From NCBI RefSeq assembly GCF_016921115.1, contig NZ_JAFFZS010000032.1, positions 1-64,000 on the forward strand: 64,000 nucleotides of DNA. Reading direction: 5' to 3'. The notes under the pieces were generated by a model. The model ran no database searches. It saw only the letters and a program-made list of their open reading frames with translations, and was not told the origin of the DNA. Made by a program: the position numbers and the translations under genes. Position 1 is the first letter of the stretch; each line of letters opens with the position of its first letter. This stretch comes from Streptomyces actuosus. Its GTDB lineage: Bacteria; Actinomycetota; Actinomycetes; Streptomycetales; Streptomycetaceae. Of the stretch, positions 1-8,682 are shown one piece after another.

Positions 1-704
1 TGGGCGTTCCCGAAGTCACCGCGATCCCGATCTCGGCTCTCGAAGGTGACAACGTGGTGGAACCGTCCGCGAACATGGACTGGTACGGCGGCCCGACCGT
101 ACTGGAACACCTGGAGACCGTCCCCGTGGCCGCCGCCAGCCGGCCCGCGCCGTCCCGCCTGCCCGTCCAGTACGTCATCCGGCACGGCGGGCAGCGGCAC
201 TACGCGGGCCGGCTGGCGGCCGGGACCCTGCGCGTCGGCGATCGGGTCACCGTGCATCCGTCGGGTACGACGTCCGAGATCACCGGGATCGGCGTCCTCG
301 GCACCGAGGTGACGGCCGCGCACGCGCCCCAGTCCGTCGCGATCCGCCTGGCCGACCAGCGGGACGTGGCACGCGGCGACCTGATCACGGCCGGGGCGGA
401 CACGCCGGTGCTGACCCAGGACGTGCGGGCGGCCGTCTGCCACCTGTCCGAACGCCCCCTGCGGGTCGGCGACCGGGTGCTGCTGCGGCACGGCACCCGC
501 ACGGTGCGGGCGATCGTGCGGGACCTGGCGGGTGCCGAGGAACTGGCCGTGAACGACCTGGGCCGCATCGCCCTGCGCACCGCCGAGCCGGTGCCGTTGG
601 ACGACTACGCCTCCTCGCGCAGCACGGGCGCGTTCCTGTTGATCGACCCGGTGGCCGGGGCGACGCTCACGGCCGGCATGGTCCAGCTCAGCTCCGCAGG
701 GTGA
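1..704 (+). CDS. cysN: Sulfate adenylyltransferase subunit 1 (CysN), 3' part only
   Basis: This is the C-terminal part of the GTPase subunit of ATP sulfurylase, which with CysD converts sulfate and ATP to adenosine phosphosulfate in assimilatory sulfate reduction. The reading frame is open from base 3, so the gene starts upstream of the window and the G domain is missing. What remains opens with the segment EPSANMDWYGGPTVLEHLE, which follows the G domain in CysN, and continues with the two EF-Tu-like beta-barrel domains (segments such as VQYVIRH, GTLRVGDRVTV, RTAEPV, GAFLLIDP). The end is intact, with a TGA at 702-704. It converges on the next gene and overlaps its end by 17 bp. The family assignment is firm; CysD would be expected upstream, outside the window. 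Confidence 0.93.
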   Translation, partial: GVPEVTAIPISALEGDNVVEPSANMDWYGGPTVLEHLETVPVAAASRPAPSRLPVQYVIRHGGQRHYAGRLAAGTLRVGDRVTVHPSGTTSEITGIGVLGTEVTAAHAPQSVAIRLADQRDVARGDLITAGADTPVLTQDVRAAVCHLSERPLRVGDRVLLRHGTRTVRAIVRDLAGAEELAVNDLGRIALRTAEPVPLDDYASSRSTGAFLLIDPVAGATLTAGMVQLSSAG

Positions 705-3033
705 GGCGGGGCCTGGGAGCGTCGGTGCGGCCGGTCCGCGGCGGCCTGTTGCCGGCCCGGTACGGTGCCGGCCAGGGGGCGCCCGGCCCCTCGTAGCCCT
801 GCTCGGCGGCGGCGTGCAGCGTCCAGTGCGGGTCGTACAGGTGCGGGCGGGCCAGCGCGCACAGGTCGGCGCGTCCGGCGAGGATCAGGGAGTTGACGTC
901 GTCCCAGGAGGAGATGGCGCCGACGGCGATCACCGGCACGCCCACCTCGTGCCGGATCCGGTCGGCGAACGGTGTCTGGTACGACCGCCCGAACTCGGGC
1001 TGCTCGTCGGCCACGACCTGGCCGGTGGACACGTCGACGGCGTCGGCGCCGTGCGCGGCGAACGCGCGGGCGATCCCGACGGCGTCCTCGGCGGTCGTGC
1101 CGCCCGGTGCCCAGTCGGTGGCGGAGATGCGCACGGTCATGGGCCGCTCGGCGGGCCAGACGGAGCGTACGGCGTCGAAGACCTCCAGCGGGAACCGCAG
1201 CCGGTTCGCCAGCGGGCCGCCGTAGGCATCGGTGCGGCGGTTGGTCAGCGGGGAGAGGAAGCCGGACAGCAGGTAGCCGTGGGCACAGTGCAGTTCGAGC
1301 AGATCGAAGCCGGCGCGGGCGGCCCGCGCGGCGGCGTCCGTGAACTGCTCGCGGATGTCGGTCAGCTGGGCCCGGGAGAGCTGCCGCGGAGTCTGGCTCC
1401 GCGGGGTGTACGGCAGCGGGGACGCGGCGGCGAGGGGCCAGTTGCCGTCCTCCAGCGGCTCGTCCATGCCCTCCCACATCAGCTTGGTCGAACCCTTGCG
1501 GCCGGAGTGGCCGAGTTGGACGCCGATCGCGGTGCCGGGGGACTGCGCGTGCACGAAGGCGGTGATCCGCTTCCAGGCCTCGGCCTGCCGGCCCGTGTAC
1601 AGGCCGGTGCAGCCGGGCGTGATCCGCCCCTCCTCGCTGACGCACACCATCTCGGTCATCACCAGGCCCGCGCCGCCCAGCGCGCGGGCGCCCAGGTGGA
1701 CGAGGTGGAAGTCGCCGGGGACGCCGTCGCGGGCGGAGTACATGTCCATGGGCGAGACGACGACGCGGTTGCGCAGGGTCAGGCCGCGCAGCCGGAACGG
1801 CGTGAACATCGGCGGGGTGCCCGGCGGGCAGCCGAACTCCCGCTCGACGGCGGAGGTGAACCGGGCGTCGCGCAGGCGGAGGTTGTCGTGGGTGACCCGG
1901 CGGGAGCGGGTGAGCAGATTGAAGGCGAACCGGCGGGGCGGCTGGTCGAGGTGGAGCGCCAGGTTCTCGAACCACTCCAGGCTGGCGCGGGCGGCGCGCT
2001 GGGTGGAGGCGACGACCGGTCTGCGCTCCTCCTCGTACGCCGCGAGTGCCGTCGGCAGGTCCGGCTGCTCCTGGAGGCAGGCGGCGAGCGCGAGGGCGTC
2101 CTCGACGGCGAGCTTGGTGCCGGAGCCGATGGAGAAGTGGGCGGTGTGGGCGGCGTCGCCGAGCAGGACGACGTTGCCGTGCGACCAGTGTTCGTTGACC
2201 ACGGTGCGGAAGCGGGTCCAGGCGGACTTGTTGGAGCGCAGGGGGCGTCCGCCGAGGGCGTCCGAGAAGATCTTGGCGCAGCGTTCGATCGACTCCTGCG
2301 GGTCCGGTGCGTCGAAGCCGGCTGCACGCCACACCTCCTCGCGCATCTCGACGATCACGGTGGAGGCGTCGGCCGCGTAGGGGTATCCGTGCAGTTGCAG
2401 CACGCCGTGCTCGGTCTCGGCGATCTCGAAGCGGAACGCCTCGAAGGCGAAGTCGGCGGCGAGCCAGATGTAGCGGCAGCGGTGGCCGGTCACCTGTGGC
2501 CGGAAGTCCTGCGCGTAGGCCTCGCGGATGGTGCTGTGCACGCCGTCCGCGGCGACGACGAGGTCGTGGGACCGCGCCAGCAGATCGGGATCGGGGGCGG
2601 CGGTGCGGAAGCGGAGGTCGACGCCGAGTGCCGTGCAACGTGCGTGCAGGATCTCCAGGAGGCGCTTCCTGCCCAGGGCGGCGAATCCGTGGCCGCCGGA
2701 GGTGTGGCGGGTACCCCGGTGCACGATGTCGATGTCGTCCCAGCGGACGAAGTGCTCGGCCAGTGCTTCATGGACGGCCGGGTCGGCGTGCTCGATGCCG
2801 CCGAGGGTCTCGTCCGACAGCACGACCCCGAAGCCGAAGGTGTCGTCGGGGGCGTTGCGTTCGAAGACGGTGATCTCGCGGGCGGGGTCGAGGCGCTTGA
2901 GCAGGACGGCGGTGTAGAGGCCGCCCGGCCCGCCGCCGACGACGGCGACCCGCAGGGGGTGGCCGGTCCTGTCCGGCGGCTGCTCGTCTCGGGGGGCCGG
3001 TCGCGCGGTCCCCCGTTCCTGGGGCGTCGGCAT
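688..3033 (-). CDS. Bifunctional flavin monooxygenase/OYE-type reductase (salicylyl-CoA 5-hydroxylase or 2-aminobenzoyl-CoA monooxygenase/reductase type)
   Basis: The 781-residue protein fuses two flavoenzymes. Residues about 28-400 are a group A FAD monooxygenase (GGGPGG at 33-38, GDAAH near 292-296). Residues about 409-760 are an old-yellow-enzyme barrel (TPFRLRGLTLRNRVVVSP, HSGRKGS, ELHCAHGYLL). This architecture is shared by salicylyl-CoA 5-hydroxylase (SdgC-like, gentisate route) and by the 2-aminobenzoyl-CoA monooxygenase/reductase of aerobic anthranilate degradation; the sequence alone does not decide between them. The start at 3033 is chosen because the next upstream gene ends at 3036, leaving 2 bp between them, and the N-terminus then begins about 30 residues before the FAD fold. 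It sits directly downstream of an enoyl-CoA hydratase, which supports a CoA-thioester aromatic pathway. Confidence 0.85.
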   Translation of the reverse strand: MPTPQERGTARPAPRDEQPPDRTGHPLRVAVVGGGPGGLYTAVLLKRLDPAREITVFERNAPDDTFGFGVVLSDETLGGIEHADPAVHEALAEHFVRWDDIDIVHRGTRHTSGGHGFAALGRKRLLEILHARCTALGVDLRFRTAAPDPDLLARSHDLVVAADGVHSTIREAYAQDFRPQVTGHRCRYIWLAADFAFEAFRFEIAETEHGVLQLHGYPYAADASTVIVEMREEVWRAAGFDAPDPQESIERCAKIFSDALGGRPLRSNKSAWTRFRTVVNEHWSHGNVVLLGDAAHTAHFSIGSGTKLAVEDALALAACLQEQPDLPTALAAYEEERRPVVASTQRAARASLEWFENLALHLDQPPRRFAFNLLTRSRRVTHDNLRLRDARFTSAVEREFGCPPGTPPMFTPFRLRGLTLRNRVVVSPMDMYSARDGVPGDFHLVHLGARALGGAGLVMTEMVCVSEEGRITPGCTGLYTGRQAEAWKRITAFVHAQSPGTAIGVQLGHSGRKGSTKLMWEGMDEPLEDGNWPLAAASPLPYTPRSQTPRQLSRAQLTDIREQFTDAAARAARAGFDLLELHCAHGYLLSGFLSPLTNRRTDAYGGPLANRLRFPLEVFDAVRSVWPAERPMTVRISATDWAPGGTTAEDAVGIARAFAAHGADAVDVSTGQVVADEQPEFGRSYQTPFADRIRHEVGVPVIAVGAISSWDDVNSLILAGRADLCALARPHLYDPHWTLHAAAEQGYEGPGAPWPAPYRAGNRPPRTGRTDAPRPRLTLRS

Positions 3034-3035
3034 GA

Positions 3036-3863
3036 TCACCGCCCCCGCCACTTCGGGGGCCGCCGTTCGGTGAACGCCGCGTGGAACTCGGCGTAGTCCT
3101 CGCCGTTCATCAGCAGGGCCTGTGTGGAGGCGTCGAGTTCCACCGCCGCCGCCAGGGGCATGTCCAGCTCGGCAGTGAGCAGGGCCTTGGTCTGGGCGTG
3201 GGCCAGGGCCGGGCCCTCGGCCAGGCGGCGGGCCAGCCGCCGGGCCGCCTCGTCGGCACGGCCCTCCTCGGCCAGCTCGCTGATCAGGCCGATCCGCTCG
3301 GCCTCCGGGGCGCGGACCGGTTCGCCGAGCATGAGCAGGCGGGTGGCGTGGCCCAGACCGACGACCCGCGGCAGCAGGTAGGCGGCGCCCATGTCGCCGC
3401 CGGACAGGCCGACGCGGGTGAAGAGGAACGCGAACCGGGCCGAGGGGTCGGCGACCCGGAAGTCCGCCGCCAGGGCGAGGACGGCTCCGGCGCCCGCGGC
3501 CACGCCGTGCACGGCGGCGATCACCGGGAACGGGCACTCCCTCACCGCACGGACGACCTGGCCGGTCATCCGGTTGAAGTCGAGGAGCTGGGCGGTGTCC
3601 ATGGACAGGGTCGCGCCGATGATCTCGTCGACGTCGCCGCCGGAGCAGAAGCCGCGCCCTTCGCCGGCCAGGACCAGGGCGCGCACGGACCGCTCCCGGG
3701 ACAGTTCGGCGAGCAGGTCGCGCAGGTCGGCGTAGGCGCCGAAGGTGAGCGCGTTGAGTTTGTCGGGGCGGGCCAGGGTGACGGTGGCGACGCCGTCGGT
3801 ACGGTCCACGCGCAGGTGCTGCCAGTCGGACGTGGGGGCGGCGGAACCGGTGAAGGGACTCAT
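3036..3863 (-). CDS. Enoyl-CoA hydratase/isomerase family protein
   Basis: A 275-residue crotonase-fold protein that probably hydrates or isomerises a CoA-thioester ring-cleavage or ring-reduction intermediate. The sequence shows the crotonase core: ARPDKLNALTFGAY near the N-terminus, GEGRGFCSGGDVDEI (oxyanion-hole region), and VHGVAAGAGAVLALAADFRV with the GGDMG segment where a catalytic acidic residue is usual. The start at 3863 is preceded by GGGAGG about 10 bases upstream; a longer start at 3911 is open but lacks a good ribosome site. It is followed at 2 bp spacing by the monooxygenase/reductase fusion, so the two are very likely co-transcribed from a promoter in the 3864-3970 region. Confidence 0.88.
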   Translation of the reverse strand: MSPFTGSAAPTSDWQHLRVDRTDGVATVTLARPDKLNALTFGAYADLRDLLAELSRERSVRALVLAGEGRGFCSGGDVDEIIGATLSMDTAQLLDFNRMTGQVVRAVRECPFPVIAAVHGVAAGAGAVLALAADFRVADPSARFAFLFTRVGLSGGDMGAAYLLPRVVGLGHATRLLMLGEPVRAPEAERIGLISELAEEGRADEAARRLARRLAEGPALAHAQTKALLTAELDMPLAAAVELDASTQALLMNGEDYAEFHAAFTERRPPKWRGR

Positions 3864-3970
3864 CAGGAGGGCCTCCCTCAAGCACGGTGACCCCTCGAAG
3901 TTATCACTCATTCGTGACTGTCGTCAGGATGGCGACACATGCTGGGCGTGATCCGGATGCCCCGGCGCTG

Positions 3971-4016
3971 TCACCGTGCGACCGGGATCCGCGTCACGAT
4001 GTGACCGGGATCCGCC
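3971..4016. repeat. Two tandem 23-bp repeats upstream of the aromatic catabolism pair
   Basis: Two directly adjacent 23-base units (3971-3993 and 3994-4016) agree at 19 of 23 positions and share the core GACCGGGATCCGC. They lie between the enoyl-CoA hydratase gene (reading left) and the ATPase gene (reading right). The spacing of about two helical turns would suit a regulator dimer array, but no binding protein can be named. Confidence 0.5.
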
Positions 4017-4181
4017 GGATCGTCGACAGACGGGTAACGGTGGGAGGGGTCGTGCGCGGCGGGCCGGCCGGGCGGGTAAGCCGCTGGATGCCGGGGCGAA
4101 GGTCCCGGGCGGTGCCCGTCGGACGGCTCTGCCGGAGGGCGCCGTACCATTCGTACGGTTGAAAGCAGGACAGCCTGCGCC

Positions 4182-4634
4182 ATGAACGGACTCGCCTTGC
4201 ACGAACGCCCCGCCCCCGCCGCCTCCTGGCGCATCGCGCTCCCGCACACCACTGCGGCCGTGCCGGTCGCCCGGGCGCTGGTCCGCACCGCGCTGGCCGA
4301 GCTGGAGCACGGGGCCGACTGCGACACCGCCGAGCTGCTGACCGCCGAGCTGGTGGCGAACGCGGTGGAGCACACGTCGGGCCGCTCGCCGATAGAGCTG
4401 GTCGTGGAGCTGCTGCCGAGCGGCTGCCAGGTCGAGGTGCACGACCCGGACCCGGCGCCGCCGGGCGATCTGACGGTCCCGGCCGGACCGGCGCCCGACC
4501 CGTGGCAGGAGCACGGGCGCGGCCTGCTGCTGATCCGCGCCCTGAGCGCGTCCTGCGGGCACCGCCCCACCGGGTCCGGCAAGGCGGTGTGGTTCAGACT
4601 TCCTGTGGTTCCCGCGCAGCGGCGTCCGGTGTGA
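4182..4634 (+). CDS. Small ATP-binding anti-sigma-type regulator (HATPase_c, RsbW-like)
   Basis: A 150-residue stand-alone GHKL ATPase domain, a large family in Streptomyces whose members act as serine-protein kinases or anti-sigma factors. The N box is visible as ELVANAVEHT (about residues 55-64), followed by a degenerate G1 region (VEVHDPDPAPP) and the G2 region GRGLLLI. There is no sensor or phosphotransfer domain and no adjacent sigma factor or anti-anti-sigma gene, so its partner is unknown. Its 3' end overlaps the convergent permease gene by 41 bp. The family call is strong; the specific role is not known. Confidence 0.82.
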   Translation: MNGLALHERPAPAASWRIALPHTTAAVPVARALVRTALAELEHGADCDTAELLTAELVANAVEHTSGRSPIELVVELLPSGCQVEVHDPDPAPPGDLTVPAGPAPDPWQEHGRGLLLIRALSASCGHRPTGSGKAVWFRLPVVPAQRRPV

Positions 4635-6033
4635 CGTCGCCGGCCGCGCGGACCAGCCGGGAGCGGCGGCGCCCGTAGGCCGCGTAGGCGGCGAGGCCGG
4701 CCAGCAGGAACACCGCGAACTGGATCCAGGCGGTCCAGCCGGTCTCGTACATCAGGTAGAGGCAGAAGCCGATACCCAGCACCGGCAGCGCCGGATACAG
4801 CGGCACCCGGAAGGTGCGCGGCAGTCCGGGCTCGCGGCGGCGCAGCGCGATGACGGCGACATTGACGACGGCCATGATCGCCAGGGTGCCGATGGTGCAC
4901 AGACCGACCGCGGCGTCCAGCGAGGCGAACGCGGCCGGGACGGCGAACACGGCGGCGACGATCAGGGTGCCGGCGACCGGGGTCGCGGTGCGCGGGGAGA
5001 CCCGCTCGAAGACCCGCGGGATCAGTCCGTCGCGGGACATGGACATCAGGATGCGGGTCTGGCCGTACATGACGGCGAGCACCACGGAGGCGATGGCCAC
5101 GACCGCGCCGAAGGCGATGACACCGCCGCCGACCGCGGAGCCCGTGACCAGGTTCACGACGTAGGACAGGGCGGCGGGCCGGCCGCCGACCTCCCCGGCG
5201 CCGACCGCGCCGGTGGCGGCGAGGGCGACGGCGCAGTAGAGCAGGGTGACGACGCCCATGCAGACGAGGATCGCGACGGGGATGTCCCGCCGGGGGTTCC
5301 TGGCCTCCTCACCGGCGGTGGTGATGGCGTCGAAGCCGATGTAGGAGAAGAAGGCGGCCGTGGTGCCCGCGCCGATGCCGCCGAGTCCGGCCGGGGCGAA
5401 CGGGGTGAGGTTGCCGTCCTTGAAGGCGCTGAAGCCGATCGCGCAGAAGACGAGGAGGATGACGAGCTTGATCGCGGCCATCGCGGCGGTCGCGCCGGCG
5501 CTCTCGCGCACCCCGCGCACCAGCAGCACGCACCCCAGGGCGATGACGATCACCGCGGGCAGGTTGACGAGGCCGCCGTCGCCGGGACCGGCGGAGAGGG
5601 CGACGGGCAGCTGCCATCCGACCAGGCTGTGCAGCAGCTCGTTGACGTACTGGCTCCAGCCGACCGCGACGGCCGAGATCGAGACGCCGTACTCCAGCAG
5701 CAGGCACCAGCCGACCAGGAAGGCGGTGGTCTCCCCCAGGCCGGCGTAGGCGAACGAGTACGACGACCCGGAGACCGGGATCGCGCCACCCAGCTCGGCG
5801 AACGAGAACGCGGTGAACACGCAGGTGATCGCGGCGAGGACGAAGGAGACGACGACGGCGGGCCCGGCCTGGGCGACCGAGTCGGACAGGCCGACGAAGA
5901 TGCCGGTGCCGACGATCGCTCCGACGCCGAAGCAGATCAGCTGGAACAGACCCATGGTGCGGGCCAGGCCGTGGCCCTCGCGGTCGGCGCCGGATTCGGC
6001 GACGAGCAGGGCCGTGGACTTGATGCGGGGCAT
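4594..6033 (-). CDS. APC-family amino acid permease next to the arginine deiminase genes
   Basis: A 479-residue integral membrane protein with about 12 hydrophobic segments. It has the APC hallmark FGVGAIVGTGIFVGL near residue 45 and the following glycine-rich helix of cationic/amino acid transporters (SFAELGGAIPVSGSSYSFAY). Its position downstream of arcA and an ornithine carbamoyltransferase gene on the same strand suggests arginine uptake or arginine/ornithine exchange, which is inference from context. The start at 6033 (MPRIK) gives a normal cytoplasmic N-terminus; an upstream ATG at 6123 would add a proline/arginine-rich tail of about 30 residues. Neither start has a strong ribosome site. 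The end overlaps the convergent ATPase gene. Confidence 0.86.
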   Translation of the reverse strand: MPRIKSTALLVAESGADREGHGLARTMGLFQLICFGVGAIVGTGIFVGLSDSVAQAGPAVVVSFVLAAITCVFTAFSFAELGGAIPVSGSSYSFAYAGLGETTAFLVGWCLLLEYGVSISAVAVGWSQYVNELLHSLVGWQLPVALSAGPGDGGLVNLPAVIVIALGCVLLVRGVRESAGATAAMAAIKLVILLVFCAIGFSAFKDGNLTPFAPAGLGGIGAGTTAAFFSYIGFDAITTAGEEARNPRRDIPVAILVCMGVVTLLYCAVALAATGAVGAGEVGGRPAALSYVVNLVTGSAVGGGVIAFGAVVAIASVVLAVMYGQTRILMSMSRDGLIPRVFERVSPRTATPVAGTLIVAAVFAVPAAFASLDAAVGLCTIGTLAIMAVVNVAVIALRRREPGLPRTFRVPLYPALPVLGIGFCLYLMYETGWTAWIQFAVFLLAGLAAYAAYGRRRSRLVRAAGDVTPDAAAREPQEV

Positions 6034-6132
6034 GCGGGTGGTGCTCGATTCTGGGGGCGGATGCGCCCGGGTCCGGGCGCGCGGCAGCCGCGGAAGGGGT
6101 GGCTCCGGGCCGCCGGACAGCATAAGGCCTGA

Positions 6133-7140
6133 TCAGGCCAGTGTTGCCACCAAGATCGCCTTGATCGTGTGGAGCCGGTTCTCGGCCTCGTCGAAGACGA
6201 CCGAGTGGACGGACTCGAAGACCTCGTCGGTCACTTCGAGGGCGTCCAGGCCGTGCCGCCGGTGGATCTCGCGGCCCACCTCGGTGCCCAGGTCGTGGAA
6301 GGCCGGCAGGCAGTGCAGGAACCTCACGTCCGGGTTGCCGGTGGCGCGCAGCACGTCCATGGTCACGGCGTACGGGGCGAGGGCGGCGATGCGCTCGTCC
6401 CAGACCTCCTTGGACTCGCCCATGGAGACCCACACGTCCGTGGCGACGAAGTCGGCGCCCGAGACGCCTTCGGCGACGTCCTCGGTGAGGGTGACGCGTG
6501 CGCCGCTCGTCTCGGCGAGCTCGCGCGCGGTGTCGACGACCTCCTGGGCGGGCCAGTAGGACTTCGGGGCGGCGATCCGCACGTCCATGCCGAGCAGGGC
6601 ACCGGTGACCAGGTAGGAGTTGCCCATGTTGAAGCGGGCGTCGCCGAGGTAGGCGAACGCGATCTCCGTCAGCGGCCGGGCGCAGTGCTCGGTCATGGTG
6701 AGCACGTCGGCGAGCATCTGGGTGGGGTGCCAGTCGTCGGTGAGGCCGTTGTAGACGGGCACGCCCGCGTGTGCCGCCAGTTCCTCGACCTTGTCCTGGC
6801 TGTCCCCGCGGTACTCGATCCCGTCGAACATCCGACCCAGCACGCGGGCGGTGTCCCTGACCGACTCCTTGTGCCCGATCTGCGAGCCGGAGGGGTCGAG
6901 GTAGGTGGTGCGGGCGCCCTGGTCCGCGGCGGCGACCTCGAACGCGCAGCGGGTGCGCGTCGAGGTCTTCTCGAAGATCAGGGCGATGTTCCTGCCGCGC
7001 AGGTGCGGCGTCTCCGTCCCGGCCTTCTTGGCCGCCTTCAGTTCGGCGGCCAGCTCGATCAGGCCGCGGAACTCCTCGGCGGTGAAGTCCAGCTCCTTGA
7101 GGAAGGGGCGGCCGGCGAGGGCGGTCGGGACTGTCGCCAT
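6133..7140 (-). CDS. argF: Ornithine carbamoyltransferase, probably catabolic
   Basis: 335 residues, the normal family length. It interconverts ornithine plus carbamoyl phosphate and citrulline. The carbamoyl-phosphate motif STRTR lies at residues 60-64, HPTQ is present in DWHPTQMLAD, and the active-site HCLP motif is near the C-terminus. The start at 7140 (MATVP) has GGAG about 10 bases upstream; an ATG at 7170 is less likely. The gene lies 99 bp downstream of arcA in the same orientation, so it probably works in the arginine deiminase pathway (citrulline to ornithine and carbamoyl phosphate) rather than in arginine biosynthesis. No carbamate kinase gene is adjacent. Confidence 0.92.
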   Translation of the reverse strand: MATVPTALAGRPFLKELDFTAEEFRGLIELAAELKAAKKAGTETPHLRGRNIALIFEKTSTRTRCAFEVAAADQGARTTYLDPSGSQIGHKESVRDTARVLGRMFDGIEYRGDSQDKVEELAAHAGVPVYNGLTDDWHPTQMLADVLTMTEHCARPLTEIAFAYLGDARFNMGNSYLVTGALLGMDVRIAAPKSYWPAQEVVDTARELAETSGARVTLTEDVAEGVSGADFVATDVWVSMGESKEVWDERIAALAPYAVTMDVLRATGNPDVRFLHCLPAFHDLGTEVGREIHRRHGLDALEVTDEVFESVHSVVFDEAENRLHTIKAILVATLA

Positions 7141-7182
7141 GAGGGCGCTCCAGAGGGGACGGGGAACCACGGACCGTGGAAG

Positions 7183-7211
7183 TCTATACGATCCTCAGCA
7201 TTTATATACAG
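7183..7211. promoter_or_regulatory. AT-rich island between arcA and the ornithine carbamoyltransferase gene
   Basis: About 30 bases of unusually low GC (TATACGATCC through TTTATATACAG) sit in the 99-bp arcA-argF spacer, 43-71 bases upstream of the carbamoyltransferase start. In this GC-rich genome such an island commonly marks a promoter or an operator. An ArgR-type site is possible, but no clear ARG box palindrome could be aligned by eye. Confidence 0.4.
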
Positions 7212-7239
7212 TCACGTCGACCGGGCCGCCCCGCCTCCG

Positions 7240-8463
7240 CTACACCGGGTCCCGCTCGACCGGGCAGCTCATGCAGCGCGGTCCGCCCCGGCCGCGCCCC
7301 AGCTCGCTGCCCGGGATCTCGATCACCTCGATGCCCTGCTTGCGCAGATGCGTGTTGGTGGTGGAGTTGCGCTCGTAGGCGACGACGACCCCGGGCTCGA
7401 CGGCGAGGACGTTGCAGCCGTCGTCCCACTGCTCGCGCTCGGCGGCGTGCACGTCCTGGGTGGCGGTGAGCACCCGGATCTCACTCAGCCCGAGCGCGGC
7501 GGCGATCGCCCGGTGCATGTGCTCCGGCGGATGGTCGGTGACCTTCAGCTCCTTGTCCCCCGCGCCCGGCTCGATGGTGTACGAGCGGAGCATGCCGAGC
7601 CCGGCGTACTGGGTGAACACGTCGCCGTCGACCTGGGTCATCACGGTGTCGAGGTGCATCAGGGCCCGCCGCTTGGGCATGTCCAGCGCGACGATGGTCC
7701 GGGCCGACCCGGCCGCGAACAGTTTGTGCGCGAGCATCTCGACGGCCTGCGGCGTGGTGCGCTCGCTCATGCCGATGAGGACGGCGCCGTTGCCGATGAC
7801 GAGGACGTCCCCGCCCTCGATGGTGGAGGGGTAGTCGGCCTGCCCCTGCGACCAGACGTGGAAGGACTCCTCGCGGAAGAGGGGGTGGTGGCGGTAGATC
7901 GCCTCGAAGTGGACGGTCTCGCGCTGACGGGCGGGCCAGCGCATCGCGTTGATGGACACGCCGTCGTAGATCCAGGCGGAGGTGTCGCGGGTGAAGAGGT
8001 GGTTGGGCAGCGGGTCGAGGAGGAAGTCGTCCAGCTCCATGGCGTGGAAGCGGACGGAGACCGGCTCCGCGTGCACGTCCAGGAACTCCCGCTTGGTCAT
8101 GCCGCCGACCAGTGCCTCGGCCAGCTCGCGGGCGGGCAGGGTCTCGAAGGCGGCGCGCAGATGGTCGGTGGCGAGCGGACCGTACTCCTTCTCGTCGAAG
8201 ACCCGGTCCAGGACCAGCGTCCGGGCCACCGGGATCTCCAGCGTCTCGGCGAGCAGGTCGCCGAAGAGGTGCACGGCGACGCCGCGGTCGCGCAGCACGT
8301 CCGCGAACCCGTCGTGCTCGGCGCGCGCCCGGCGCACCCACAGCACGTCGTCGAACAGGAGGGTGTCCTTGTTGCTGGGGGTGAGCCGTTTGAGCTCGAG
8401 ATCGGGCCGGTGAAGGATCACGCGGCGCAGCCGCCCGGCCTCGGAGTCGACTTGGAATCCCAT
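7240..8463 (-). CDS. arcA: Arginine deiminase
   Basis: 407 residues, the typical length. It hydrolyses arginine to citrulline and ammonia, the first step of the arginine deiminase route. Guanidino-modifying superfamily landmarks are all visible: LHRPDLELKRLTP near the N-terminus, FTRD, TIEGGD, a catalytic-histidine region (MHLDTVMTQ) and the nucleophile cysteine at residue 397 in the C-terminal GGPRCMSCP. It is the first gene of an arcA, carbamoyltransferase, permease series reading leftward. The upstream spacer to the pnkp gene (8464-8682) contains no recognisable gene. Family assignment is firm. Confidence 0.95.
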   Translation of the reverse strand: MGFQVDSEAGRLRRVILHRPDLELKRLTPSNKDTLLFDDVLWVRRARAEHDGFADVLRDRGVAVHLFGDLLAETLEIPVARTLVLDRVFDEKEYGPLATDHLRAAFETLPARELAEALVGGMTKREFLDVHAEPVSVRFHAMELDDFLLDPLPNHLFTRDTSAWIYDGVSINAMRWPARQRETVHFEAIYRHHPLFREESFHVWSQGQADYPSTIEGGDVLVIGNGAVLIGMSERTTPQAVEMLAHKLFAAGSARTIVALDMPKRRALMHLDTVMTQVDGDVFTQYAGLGMLRSYTIEPGAGDKELKVTDHPPEHMHRAIAAALGLSEIRVLTATQDVHAAEREQWDDGCNVLAVEPGVVVAYERNSTTNTHLRKQGIEVIEIPGSELGRGRGGPRCMSCPVERDPV

Positions 8464-8682
8464 GTCTCCATCCTGGCCACCGCCGGCCGTCTTGACCCGT
8501 CACTCGCGCGTTTCTCCGGTCACTTGTTCTCGTCCCCTTGACGACAAAAGGGGGCGTGCCCCGTCGGCGGCCGGGCACCGCTGCCCCGCCCGCCGTCCGC
8601 CGCGAGGGCGGGCGCGGCGTGCGGCCGGCGCCCGGGGCCGATGGACGACGGGGGTGTCGTCGAGCCCCGGGCGCCGGATCGG

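Noticed and set aside
814..3096. Long forward open frame antisense to the monooxygenase fusion
   Set aside because: Its translation is Gly/Val/Arg-rich with no family signal. It is a high-GC codon shadow of the reverse-strand gene, which has full FAD and OYE motifs.
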